DNA from: Hydrogenophaga intermedia
Lineage (GTDB): Bacteria; Pseudomonadota; Gammaproteobacteria; Burkholderiales; Burkholderiaceae_C
Direction: 5' to 3'
NCBI RefSeq assembly: GCF_023715105.1
Contig: NZ_JAMBNO010000028.1
Location: forward strand, 1-39,138
DNA: 39,138 nt
Shown here piece after piece: positions 1 to 8,319 of the stretch. The first letter of the stretch is position 1. Each line of letters begins with the position of its first letter. Below the pieces are notes generated by a model. It ran no database searches and had not been told where the DNA came from. It saw only the letters and a list, made by a program, of their open reading frames with translations. The position numbers were made by a program, and so were the translations under genes.

Positions 1-86
1 TCTTCGGTGGCAAACCAGTCAAGAAATTCGTTCCAGGTGCGAGGGTAGTCCTGCCCGGGAGTCGGCGTTAGCATCTGGGTTTCCAT
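1..86 (-). mobile_element. IS1595-family transposase, N-terminal fragment (cut by window edge)
   Basis: The minus strand opens with ATG at 86-84 and stays open to the window edge, giving 28 residues. The stretch reading DYPRTWNEFLDWFATE resembles the extreme N-terminus of IS1595-type (ISXO2-like) transposases, which precedes their zinc-ribbon domain. A second in-frame ATG lies at 74-72. The rest of the element would be outside the window to the left. The terminal inverted repeat should lie between 87 and about 130, but I could not fix it. The family call comes from recognising a short motif only. Confidence 0.6.
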
Positions 87-181
87 CCAGCTATTCTGGC
101 GCTGCTGGAGCTAAATAGATACCCCTTATAGCTGTACACCGCTTCGTGTCCTTCTTCCCAGACACCTGAGCAACCTCGCCC

Positions 182-1060
182 ATGACCACTCCAATTGACT
201 ATGTCCCACCCGCTGTCTGGACCTGGAACGCACCCAACGGCGGCCAGTTCGCCAGCATCAACCGTCCGACTGCCGGTGCCACGCACGACCAGGACCTTCC
301 GGTCGGCCAACACCCGCTGCAGCTGTACTCGCTAGCCACGCCGAACGGTGTGAAGGTGACCGTGATGCTCGAAGAGTTGTTGGCCATGGGCCACCGCGGC
401 GCTGAATACGACGCCTGGCTGATCCGCATCTCCGAAGGCGACCAATTCGGCTCGGGCTTTGTGGCCGTCAACCCCAACTCGAAAATCCCGGCGTTGCTCG
501 ACCGCAGCGCAGCGGTGCCGCAGCGTGTGTTCGAGTCAGGGAACATCCTGCTGTACCTGGCTACCAAATTCAATGCGCTGCTGCCCGAAGATCCAGCCGC
601 ACGCACCGAAGCGCTGTCATGGCTTTTCTGGCAGATGGGCAGCGCCCCTTACCTAGGCGGCGGCTTCGGCCATTTCTACGCCTATGCGCCGGCCAAGTTT
701 GAGTACCCGATCGACCGCTTCACCATGGAAACCAAGCGCCAGCTCGACGTCCTCGACCGACGCCTGGCGCAATGTCGCCACCTGGGCGGTGACGACTACA
801 GCATCGCTGACATCGCAGTGTGGCCCTGGTACGGTGCGCTGGTGCTGGGTCATCTCTACAACGCGGCCGAATTCCTGCAGGTACAGACCTATACAAACGT
901 CCAACGCTGGGCCCAAGAAATCGCTGCGCGACCGGCGGTTCGCCGCGGGCGCATGGTCAACCGCAACTGGGGTCCAGCAGAAGAGCAGCTGCACGAGAGG
1001 CATGACGCCCAGGACTTCGACACACGCACCCAAGACAAGCTGTCGCCAGCAGCCGGCTGA
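182..1060 (+). CDS. yghU: YghU-type glutathione S-transferase / GSH-dependent disulfide reductase
   Basis: A 292-residue cytosolic protein of the Nu-class GST family. YghU-type enzymes bind two glutathiones and reduce small disulfides and peroxides rather than conjugating. The N-terminal extension with GGQFASINRPTAGATH (about residues 20-36) is typical of YghU and absent from ordinary GSTs. The thioredoxin-fold half follows, with the TPNGVKV glutathione-site segment at about 53-59, NPNSKIPAL and the ESGNILLYLA helix. The all-alpha C-terminal half contains the YSIADIAVWPW motif. The length fits the family (about 288). A second GST gene lies 56 bases downstream on the same strand, so the two are probably cotranscribed. 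The exact substrate is unknown. Confidence 0.9.
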   Translation: MTTPIDYVPPAVWTWNAPNGGQFASINRPTAGATHDQDLPVGQHPLQLYSLATPNGVKVTVMLEELLAMGHRGAEYDAWLIRISEGDQFGSGFVAVNPNSKIPALLDRSAAVPQRVFESGNILLYLATKFNALLPEDPAARTEALSWLFWQMGSAPYLGGGFGHFYAYAPAKFEYPIDRFTMETKRQLDVLDRRLAQCRHLGGDDYSIADIAVWPWYGALVLGHLYNAAEFLQVQTYTNVQRWAQEIAARPAVRRGRMVNRNWGPAEEQLHERHDAQDFDTRTQDKLSPAAG

Positions 1061-1116
1061 GCCATCCAGCGGCCCGACACCGCTCAGACCACCCACTCAT
1101 TGCCACGGAGACCTTC

Positions 1117-1803
1117 ATGATCAAGTTCTACTACCACCCCTCTCCCAACCCGGCCAAGGTCGCGCTGTTGCTCGAAGAAACCGGACTGCCCTACGAACTG
1201 GTGCCGGTGGATACGCGCAAGGGCGAGCAGCACGAGGCCGCGTTCACGGCGATCAATCCCAACGCGAAAACGCCGGCCCTGGTCGACGGCGACGCGGTGG
1301 TGTTCGACAGCAATGCCATCCTACTGTATCTGGCGGAGAAGTCCGGCCAGTTCCTGCCGCCAGACACGCCCGAGGCCCGTGCACAGATGCTGTCTTGGTT
1401 AATGTTCGTCGCCACCGGGGTCGGCCCGTATTCCGGGCAGGCGGTTCATTTCAAACACTTTGCCCCCGAGCCCAAGGCCTATGCGGTCAACCGCTACGAC
1501 TTCGAAGCCTGGCGCCACTGGAAGATCATCGACCAGCAACTGGCCCAGCATCGCTACATGCTCGGCGAGACCTACACCCTGGTCGACATGGCTGTCTGGG
1601 GCTGGGCGCGCGCCGTGCCGTTTGTGCTCGGGGCCGCCGCGTGGGAGCAGTTGCCCAACGTCAAGCGCCTGCTCGATGAGATCAACACCCGTCCGGCCGC
1701 TCAGCGTGCCGAAGCTCTCAAGGCCAAGCACGCCTTCAAGGCCGAGATGGACGAAGAGGCACGGGCAGTCATGTTCCCGCAAAACGCCCGTTTGACCGCC
1801 TGA
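1117..1803 (+). CDS. Glutathione S-transferase family protein
   Basis: A 228-residue two-domain GST. The thioredoxin fold covers about residues 1-80, with YYHPSPNPAKVALLLEE, NPNAKTPALVDGD (cis-Pro region) and DSNAILLYLAE. The alpha-helical C-terminal half has YTLVDMAVWGWAR, the usual N-capping box region. The Ser/Asn-rich SPNPAKV site replaces a catalytic Tyr, as in bacterial YfcG-like enzymes that act as disulfide reductases. GGAGA lies just before the ATG and supports the start. It follows the yghU-like gene and probably shares its transcript. A general thiol/disulfide or detoxification role is inferred; the substrate is not visible. Confidence 0.88.
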   Translation: MIKFYYHPSPNPAKVALLLEETGLPYELVPVDTRKGEQHEAAFTAINPNAKTPALVDGDAVVFDSNAILLYLAEKSGQFLPPDTPEARAQMLSWLMFVATGVGPYSGQAVHFKHFAPEPKAYAVNRYDFEAWRHWKIIDQQLAQHRYMLGETYTLVDMAVWGWARAVPFVLGAAAWEQLPNVKRLLDEINTRPAAQRAEALKAKHAFKAEMDEEARAVMFPQNARLTA

Positions 1804-1957
1804 GCGCAGGCGGCGTCGTCGGTGCACCAACGGGCGGCGTTCGCTTGGCCGCAGCCGCTTGGTCCGGCAAGGGGCGCCGGGCTGACGCGATCCCGCTCAA
1901 ATGACGGCCCATAACGTCCGAAGAGGGCTTCGACGTTCACCGACTCAACTTTCCTCC

Positions 1958-4243
1958 ATGCAAGTTTCCGAACAACCGATCCTGCGCGACCTTGTTCTCG
2001 TCGGAGGGGGCCACAGCCACGTTGTCGTGCTGCGCATGCTCGCCATGCAACCCGAGTCTGGCCTGCGCATCACCCTCATCTGCACCGACATCGACACGCC
2101 TTACTCCGGCATGCTGCCTGGCTACATCTCGGGCCACTACAGCTTTGACGAGGTGCACATCGACCTGGGCCGTCTGGCCTCGTTTGCCGGAGCGCGCTTC
2201 ATCCATGGTGAAGTGACGGGCCTCGATCGGTCCAACCAGCGTGTGCTCATGAAGGACCGGCCCTCGGTGCCGTACGACCTGCTCTCCATCAACATCGGCT
2301 CCACACCCAATGTGCGCCAGGTGAAAGGCGCGCAAGCACACGCAGTGCCCGTGAAGCCCATCGCCCACTTCAACCTCCGCTGGCTGAATCTGCTCGAGCG
2401 CGTGCGCCTGCTGCGCGATCGATTCACGATCGCGGTGGTCGGCGGCGGTGCGGGCGGGGTTGAACTGGTGCTGTCGATGCAGTACCGGCTGCGCAGCGAG
2501 CTGCAAAAGCTGGGGCGCAATCCCGATTGGCTGCACTTTGTGTTGCTCACGGCGGGCGACTCCATCCTGCCGACGCACAACGCCGGGGTACGCGCGCGCT
2601 TTGCCCGCGTGCTCAAAGAGCGCCACGTCGCGGTGCATACGCGTGCGGAGGTGCATCAGGTCGCGCCCGGTTGCCTGCACACGCGCGACGGTCGAACCTT
2701 CGATGCCGACGAAACGATGTGGGTCACGCAAGCCGGTGGGCCGGCCTGGCTGCAAGGCACCGGTCTGGCACTGGACGAACACGGCTTCGTCAAAGTCAAC
2801 GACCGGTTGCAGACGCTGGACGACCCCAAAATCTTCGCCGCAGGGGATGTGGCCTCGTTCACCAACCGCCCGCTGGAGAAGGCCGGTGTGTTTGCCGTGC
2901 GCATGGGCCCACCGCTGGTGAAGAACCTGCGCTTGTGCCTGCGCGATCAGCCGACGGTGGCTTTCAACCCGCAACGCAAATGGCTGGCACTGATCTCCAC
3001 CGGCAATCGATACGCCGTGGCCTCGCGCGGCTCCATCGGCTTCGCCGGTACCTGGGTCTGGTCCTGGAAGGACTGGATCGATCGCCGCTTCATGCGCCAG
3101 TTCACCGAGCTGCCAGACATGGCGCCCGGTGCCGCCCCCTCGGCTGCACCGGCCAGCAGCCTGGCGCTGAGCGCCGAAGAATCCCGCCAGGCCATCTCGG
3201 CCATTGCCATGCGCTGTGGTGGTTGCGGCGCCAAGGTGGGCGCCAGCATCCTGACCCGCGCACTCGGCAGCCTGCAACCGGTCGAGCGCAACGACGTGCT
3301 GATCGGGCTTCACTCGCCCGACGACGCCGCCGTGGTGCGCGTGCCGCCGGGCAAGGCCATGGTTCACACCGTGGACTTCTTTCGCAGCTTCATCGACGAC
3401 CCTTACCTGTTCGGCAAGGTGGCGGCCAATCACGCGTTGGGCGACATCTTTGCCATGGGTGCCGAGCCTCAGTCCGCCACAGCGATCGCCACCGTGCCGC
3501 CAGGCCTCGAATCCAAGGTGGAAGACCTGCTGCTGCAAATGATGACCGGCGCGGTCGAGGTGCTCAACGCCGCCGGCTGCGCCTTGGTCGGTGGGCACAC
3601 CGGTGAGGGCCGCGAACTCGCACTGGGCTTCGCCATCAACGGACTGATCGACGAGAACATGGATGGCGTCATGCGCAAGGGCGGCATGCAAGCGGGTGAC
3701 GTGTTGCTGCTCACCAAGCCCATCGGCACCGGCACGCTGTTCGCCGCCCACGCGCGGCACGCCGCCAAGGGCCGCTGGATCGATGCGGCGCTGAAATCCA
3801 TGGTGGTGTCCAACCAGGTCGGCGCGCAGATCCTGCGCGAACATGGCGCCACCGCCTGCACCGACCTGACCGGTTTCGGCCTGCTGGGGCATCTGGTGGA
3901 AATGACCCGTCCCTCGGGAGTGGACGCAGAGCTGCAACTGAGCGCCCTGCCCTTGCTGGATGGTGCATTGGAATGCGTTGAAGCGGGCATCGTCAGCTCG
4001 CTGCAGCCGGCCAATGTGCGGCTGCGCCGAGCCCTGCGCAACGCCGAAGACTTCGTCAAAGACCCGCGCTATCCGCTGCTGTTCGACCCGCAGACGGCGG
4101 GCGGCCTGCTGGCCAGCGTGCCGGGCGACCGGGCAGCCGACTGCATCCGTTCCCTGCAGGCGGCAGGCTACCTGCACACAGCAGCCATAGGTCATGTCAG
4201 CGGCGCGTCCGACTCACTGGAACCCGTGGTGCTCAGCGCATAA
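1958..4243 (+). CDS. selD: FAD-dependent oxidoreductase fused to selenide, water dikinase (SelD)
   Basis: Fusion of about 761 residues. Residues 1 to about 380 form an NDH-2-like FAD/NAD(P) oxidoreductase: LVLVGGGHSHV dinucleotide site near residue 12, second Rossmann motif VVGGGAGGVEL near 160, and FAAGDVA near 290. A Pro/Ala-rich linker leads into SelD from about residue 410, with RCGGCGAK at 419-426. C423 and K426 have the same spacing as the catalytic Cys17 and Lys20 of E. coli SelD. DDAAV, GDIFAMGAEP, GGHTGEGRE, DLTGFGLLGH and FDPQTAGG also fit. SelD makes selenophosphate from selenide and ATP. The oxidoreductase half may supply reduced selenium, which is inference. The catalytic residue is Cys, not Sec. 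An in-frame ATG at 1901 exists; 1958 fits the Rossmann N-terminus better. No selA, selB, selU or sen genes are in the window. Confidence 0.93.
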   Translation: MQVSEQPILRDLVLVGGGHSHVVVLRMLAMQPESGLRITLICTDIDTPYSGMLPGYISGHYSFDEVHIDLGRLASFAGARFIHGEVTGLDRSNQRVLMKDRPSVPYDLLSINIGSTPNVRQVKGAQAHAVPVKPIAHFNLRWLNLLERVRLLRDRFTIAVVGGGAGGVELVLSMQYRLRSELQKLGRNPDWLHFVLLTAGDSILPTHNAGVRARFARVLKERHVAVHTRAEVHQVAPGCLHTRDGRTFDADETMWVTQAGGPAWLQGTGLALDEHGFVKVNDRLQTLDDPKIFAAGDVASFTNRPLEKAGVFAVRMGPPLVKNLRLCLRDQPTVAFNPQRKWLALISTGNRYAVASRGSIGFAGTWVWSWKDWIDRRFMRQFTELPDMAPGAAPSAAPASSLALSAEESRQAISAIAMRCGGCGAKVGASILTRALGSLQPVERNDVLIGLHSPDDAAVVRVPPGKAMVHTVDFFRSFIDDPYLFGKVAANHALGDIFAMGAEPQSATAIATVPPGLESKVEDLLLQMMTGAVEVLNAAGCALVGGHTGEGRELALGFAINGLIDENMDGVMRKGGMQAGDVLLLTKPIGTGTLFAAHARHAAKGRWIDAALKSMVVSNQVGAQILREHGATACTDLTGFGLLGHLVEMTRPSGVDAELQLSALPLLDGALECVEAGIVSSLQPANVRLRRALRNAEDFVKDPRYPLLFDPQTAGGLLASVPGDRAADCIRSLQAAGYLHTAAIGHVSGASDSLEPVVLSA

Positions 4244-4279
4244 GGAGCCAGCACCAATTCGCGCCCTCCGAAACCAGCT

Positions 4280-4305
4280 GTAACGAAAGAGGACCCGGCA
4301 GCGAC
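4280..4305 (+). promoter_or_regulatory. SigF-type ECF promoter before the TVP38 fusion gene
   Basis: GTAACG at 4280-4285, 16 bases, then CGAC at 4302-4305, in the 121-base gap after selD. Spacing and core match the element found before arsS, nrtS, DUF547, bufA and the sigma factor gene. The predicted leader to the ATG at 4365 is about 50 bases. Confidence 0.7.
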
Positions 4306-4364
4306 TGAAGAGCATTCGGGCAATCAACGATTGCCAAAGCCTGAACCCACGAAGCCTTCGCCGC

Positions 4365-6515
4365 ATGAAAAGAACCCTGATCCTCGCCACGGTCGTGATA
4401 CTCGTGGCCGCCTATTTCTGGCTTGGGCTGGACCGCTACTTGACACTCACCGCCGTGCAGGACCGCCTGGGAGACTTCGAAGCCATCCGCCAGGCCTCTC
4501 CCATCGCCACCGCGCTCGGTTTCTTCGGTCTGTATGTGCTGGCCACAGCGCTGTCACTGCCCGGTGCGGTGATCCTGACGCTCGCGGCTGGCGCCCTGTT
4601 CGGATTGGCCGGCGGCACGCTGATGGTCTCGTTCGCCTCCAGCCTGGGCGCCACACTGGCTTTTCTGGCCTCCCGTTACTTGCTGCGGGATAGCGTTCAA
4701 GCGCGTTTTGGAGACCGACTCAAGGCCATCAACGACGGCATGGCCAAGGACGGCGCCTTGTATCTGTTCACGCTGCGCCTGATCCCGGTCTTCCCGTTTT
4801 TCCTGGTCAACCTGCTCATGGGCTTGACACCCATCCGCACGGGCACCTACTACTGGGTCAGCCAGCTCGGCATGCTCGCGGGCACCCTGGTCTACGTCAA
4901 CGCCGGCACCCAGCTGGCCCAGCTCTCCAGTCTCTCGGGTATTTTGTCGCCGGGCGTTCTGCTGTCCTTCATCCTGCTCGGAGTCTTCCCCATGATCGCC
5001 AAAGCTGCTCTAGGTCTCCTGCAACGCCGGCGCGTTTACGCCAAGTGGCAACGGCCCAAAACCTTTGACCGCAATCTGGTGGTCATCGGTGGCGGCGCTG
5101 CGGGCCTGGTCACTTCCTACATCGCGGCCACCGTCAAGGCCAAGGTCACGTTGGTCGAAGCACACAAGATGGGTGGCGACTGCCTGAACTACGGCTGCGT
5201 GCCCAGCAAGGCATTGATCAAGTCGGCCAAGCTCGCCCACCAAATGCGCCACGCCGATCACTATGGCCTGGAGGCTGCCACACCGGCCTTCAGTTTCCGG
5301 CAGGTGATGGCGCGGGTGCACCGGGTCATCAGCGAGATCGCTCCGCACGACAGCGTGGAACGCTACACCGGGCTGGGTGTCGAGGTCCTGCAGGGTCGCG
5401 CCAAAATCGTGGACCCCTGGACGGTCGAAGTCACCCTCAACGACGGTGGCATCCAACGCCTGACCACCCGCAGCATCGTCATCGCCGCGGGTGCTCGTCC
5501 CTTCGTGCCGCCGCTGCCTGGGCTGGACGACGTGGGATATGTCACCAGCGACACCCTGTGGGACGAGTTCGCAAAACTGGATGCACCACCCGCGCGTCTG
5601 GTGGTGCTGGGAGGTGGTCCGATCGGCTGCGAGCTGGCGCAAAGTTTTGCACGCCTGGGCTCACAGGTCACGCAAATCGAAATGGCGCCCCGGATCATGA
5701 TCCGGGAGGACCAGGAGGTGTCCGACCTCGCCCGCGATTCGCTGCAACGCGACGGTGTGGCGGTACTGACCGGTCACAAGGCTCTGCGCTGCGAGCGGGA
5801 TGGAGACCACAAGTTCATCGTGGTGGAACACCAGGGTCAGGAGAAGCGCATCGGGTTCGACACTTTGCTGTGCGCAGTCGGCCGATCGGCACGGCTGCAG
5901 GGCTACGGACTGGAAGATCTGGGCATACCCACCGAGCGCACGGTGGTGGTCAACGAGTACCTCGAAACGCTCTATCCCAACATCTTTGCCGCGGGTGACG
6001 TGGCCGGGCCATTCCAGTTCACCCACACGGCGAGTCATCAGGCCTGGTACGCCGCTGTCAATGCTCTGTTTGGCAGCTTCAGGAAATTCAAGGTCGACTA
6101 CTCGGTCATCCCCTGGGCCACCTTCATCGAGCCCGAGGTCGCCCGGGTGGGGCTGAACGAACAGGACGCCAGGGAAAAGAACATCCCTTACGAAGTCACG
6201 AAATACGGCATTGACGACCTGGACCGCGCCATTGCCGACGGTTCGGCACACGGATTCGTCAAGGTGCTGACCGTGCCGGGCAAAGACCGTATCCTGGGCG
6301 TGACCATCGTGGGCGAACATGCAGGCGACCTGCTGGCCGAGTTCGTGCTGGCCATGAAGCACGGGCTGGGACTGAACAAGATCCTGGGCACCATCCACAC
6401 CTATCCCACAATGGCCGAGGCGAACAAATACGTCGCCGGTGAATGGAAACGCGCTCACGCTCCTCAGCGCGTCCTGGCCTGGTTGGGCCGCTATCACGCC
6501 TGGCGCCGAGGCTGA
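4365..6515 (+). CDS. TVP38/TMEM64 membrane domain fused to dihydrolipoamide dehydrogenase-like oxidoreductase
   Basis: A 716-residue fusion. Residues 1 to about 222 are a TVP38/DedA-like membrane domain with several hydrophobic helices, including FGLYVLATALSLPGAVI and the FTLRLIPVFPFFLVN signature near 135-149. After a basic linker (RRRVYAKWQR), residues 236-716 form a class I pyridine nucleotide-disulfide oxidoreductase: VVIGGGAAGL at 239-248, redox-active C273 and C278 in GGDCLNYGCVPSKAL, second Rossmann VVLGGGPIGCELA, IFAAGDVAG, and a C-terminal dimerisation domain ending in a HTYPTMAEA segment. It would act at the inner membrane, reducing a disulfide or an oxidised metal or metalloid; the substrate is unknown. 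It heads an apparent operon with two glycosyltransferases and has an ECF-type promoter at 4280-4305. Confidence 0.9.
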   Translation: MKRTLILATVVILVAAYFWLGLDRYLTLTAVQDRLGDFEAIRQASPIATALGFFGLYVLATALSLPGAVILTLAAGALFGLAGGTLMVSFASSLGATLAFLASRYLLRDSVQARFGDRLKAINDGMAKDGALYLFTLRLIPVFPFFLVNLLMGLTPIRTGTYYWVSQLGMLAGTLVYVNAGTQLAQLSSLSGILSPGVLLSFILLGVFPMIAKAALGLLQRRRVYAKWQRPKTFDRNLVVIGGGAAGLVTSYIAATVKAKVTLVEAHKMGGDCLNYGCVPSKALIKSAKLAHQMRHADHYGLEAATPAFSFRQVMARVHRVISEIAPHDSVERYTGLGVEVLQGRAKIVDPWTVEVTLNDGGIQRLTTRSIVIAAGARPFVPPLPGLDDVGYVTSDTLWDEFAKLDAPPARLVVLGGGPIGCELAQSFARLGSQVTQIEMAPRIMIREDQEVSDLARDSLQRDGVAVLTGHKALRCERDGDHKFIVVEHQGQEKRIGFDTLLCAVGRSARLQGYGLEDLGIPTERTVVVNEYLETLYPNIFAAGDVAGPFQFTHTASHQAWYAAVNALFGSFRKFKVDYSVIPWATFIEPEVARVGLNEQDAREKNIPYEVTKYGIDDLDRAIADGSAHGFVKVLTVPGKDRILGVTIVGEHAGDLLAEFVLAMKHGLGLNKILGTIHTYPTMAEANKYVAGEWKRAHAPQRVLAWLGRYHAWRRG

Positions 6516-6598
6516 ACAATGACCGCCATGGCCCTGGCGCCCAGCACTGCGGTCGGCCGACCTGGTGTTTTATGAAAACCGTCGTGTCTCACACCCCC

Positions 6599-7273
6599 AT
6601 GCGTCTGTCCATCATCGTCCCCATGCTCAACGAAGCAACGGGGCTGCCCCGCCTGCTGACTCGGCTGTCTTTGCTGAAAAGCCAGGGATGCGAGGTACTG
6701 ATCGTGGACGGTGGAAGCGATGACGGCTGCGCTGAATTGGCCGCTCGAGCGGGCTTGCAGGTTCTGACTTCGCCAAGAGGTCGCGCCCGGCAGATGAACC
6801 ACGGCGCCGTTCATGCCGCGGGCAACGTGCTCTTGTTCCTGCACGCAGACACCGTGCTGCCCGAGGGGGCGATCATCACCATCCACCGAGCGATGCAAAG
6901 CTCCGGCGCCGTCTGGGGCCGTTTCGATGTGGTCATCGACGGACCTCATCCCATGCTGCGCGTGGTGGCCAAGCTGATGAACCTTCGCTCGCGCTGGACA
7001 GGCATTGCCACGGGTGACCAGGCGATGTTTGTCACCCGCGAGGCATTCAATGGAGCGGGTGGATTCCCCGACCAGCCCTTGATGGAAGACATCGAGTTGT
7101 CCAGCCGTCTTCTCCAGCTGTCCCGCCCTGCATGTATTGACAGTGCCGTGTTGACGTCGGGACGCCGATGGGAGAGTCGTGGCCTCTGGCGAACCATCCT
7201 TCTGATGTGGCGGCTGCGCTGGGCGTACTGGCGAGGCGCACCTGCAGATCAGTTGGCGCAGCTGTACAAATAG
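6599..7273 (+). CDS. Family 2 glycosyltransferase, TIGR04283-like (arsenosugar-associated)
   Basis: About 224 residues from the ATG at 6599; an upstream in-frame ATG at 6572 adds nine. LSIIVPMLNEATGLPRLL opens a GT-A fold. VLIVDGGSDDG and FLHADT carry the nucleotide-sugar and metal-binding Asp residues, followed by GDQAMFV and PLMEDIELSSRL. This is the short GT2 type that NCBI names TIGR04283, associated with arsenosugar biosynthesis by gene neighbourhood. It lies 83 bases after the TVP38 fusion and 8 bases before a second glycosyltransferase. ArsS is encoded about 8.6 kb away on the other strand and shares the promoter type. The family call is confident; the acceptor is not known. Confidence 0.87.
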   Translation: MRLSIIVPMLNEATGLPRLLTRLSLLKSQGCEVLIVDGGSDDGCAELAARAGLQVLTSPRGRARQMNHGAVHAAGNVLLFLHADTVLPEGAIITIHRAMQSSGAVWGRFDVVIDGPHPMLRVVAKLMNLRSRWTGIATGDQAMFVTREAFNGAGGFPDQPLMEDIELSSRLLQLSRPACIDSAVLTSGRRWESRGLWRTILLMWRLRWAYWRGAPADQLAQLYK

Positions 7274-7281
7274 GACACCAC

Positions 7282-7953
7282 ATGACCCACTCTGTCCACA
7301 TCATCGTCTTCGCCAAAGCACCCGTCGCAGGCCTTGCCAAGACAAGACTGATCCCCGCACTGGGAGCAACGGGAGCCGCCCGCCTGGCTGCCTTGATGTT
7401 GAAACATGCGGTCGAACAGGCTCTGGTCAGCGAGGTTGGCACCGTGGAGGTTTGTGTGACGCCTGCGCCTGAAGATCCCCTGTGGTCGGGGCTGTTGCCT
7501 CAGCACCCAGCGCTGCGAATGAGCGATCAAGGCCATGGTGACCTGGGCGAGCGCATGGCACGGGCTGCTCAACGTGCGCTGGATGCGGGCCACCCGGTGC
7601 TGTTGATGGGAACCGATTGCCCGGATCTTTCTGCCGAGCGGATTCGGGAGGCGGCGGCTTGCTTGCTCACCAGCGATGCCGCGCTCGTGCCGGCCTTTGA
7701 CGGTGGCTATGTCTTGCTGGCACTGGACCGCTTTGACGCCAGCCTGTTTCAAGACATCGCGTGGAGCACGTCCAGCGTGGCACAGGTCACGCGGTCTCGA
7801 ATGGGCCAGCTGGGCTGGAGCGCGACCACCTTGCCAACGCTGCACGACATCGATGAGCCCGATGATCTTCGCTGGTTGCCAGAGGGTTGGCTTACTGCCA
7901 TCCAGGAACATCCACATTGGCCGACACCCGAGGAGGCGCCTCGGGCCGCCTGA
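7282..7953 (+). CDS. DUF2064 / TIGR04282-like glycosyltransferase (arsenosugar-associated)
   Basis: A 223-residue GT-A-fold protein. VHIIVFAKAPVAGLAKTRL at the N-terminus is the DUF2064 signature, resembling the nucleotide-binding loop of nucleotidyltransferases. GDLGERMARA, LLMGTDCPDL (metal-binding Asp region), DGGYVLLAL and LPTLHDIDEPDDLRWL follow in family order. TIGR04282 proteins usually sit next to TIGR04283 glycosyltransferases, as here with an 8-base gap. A TAGGA element precedes the ATG. The pair may transfer or activate a sugar for an arsenic- or selenium-containing product; this is inferred from family association only. Confidence 0.87.
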   Translation: MTHSVHIIVFAKAPVAGLAKTRLIPALGATGAARLAALMLKHAVEQALVSEVGTVEVCVTPAPEDPLWSGLLPQHPALRMSDQGHGDLGERMARAAQRALDAGHPVLLMGTDCPDLSAERIREAAACLLTSDAALVPAFDGGYVLLALDRFDASLFQDIAWSTSSVAQVTRSRMGQLGWSATTLPTLHDIDEPDDLRWLPEGWLTAIQEHPHWPTPEEAPRAA

Positions 7954-8319
7954 CCTTGCCATTTCAGGCATCCAGACATCTGCATCTGCATCTGCAGGAT
8001 GCATGTCACCACGCCGCGCCGGTTCTCACAACCACTGTTGGCGTCCTGACACGTCACGTAGACAGGGAGCCAGACGTGGATGTGTGGTCGAACGCAGGCA
8101 CGTACAATACTGCGGTGCAACATACCCTCGCAGCCTCTCTCAAACACCCGGTGTTCTACCCGGGCTGGGGCCTGCCACGGGGATTTTTCTGCTCGGTGAC
8201 TCCACCGTAGTTTCCCAGGGCCGCCACGCGCCCTACGTGCTTCGCCTGACCAGCATCAGTTGGTCACACCCCTCTTGCAGAGCTTCCCGCCTTCGCATCA
8301 CCGCGAGGGCCATTTCTCT
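7954..8319 (+). other. Intergenic region upstream of sulP
   Basis: A 366-base stretch with no convincing gene. It holds the ATCTGC repeat hairpin at 7968-8002, a possible -10 TACAAT at 8103-8108 without a clear -35, and a small dyad AACAC-CCG-GTGTT at 8143-8155. A GAGG about 15 bases before the ATG at 8320 may serve as the ribosome-binding site. The overlapping frames look non-coding. Confidence 0.5.
7968..8002. repeat. Short ATCTGC tandem repeat inside a hairpin
   Basis: Three tandem ATCTGC copies (7978-7995) lie between GCATCC (7968-7973) and GGATGC (7997-8002), which can pair. It starts 15 bases after the glycosyltransferase stop. There is no T-run, so a classical terminator is doubtful; transcript-end stabilisation is possible. 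Confidence 0.4.

Noticed and set aside
1937..4195. A 752-codon antisense frame under the SelD fusion
   Set aside because: Its composition is that of a shadow frame with no domain motif, and the opposite strand is fully explained by the fusion gene.
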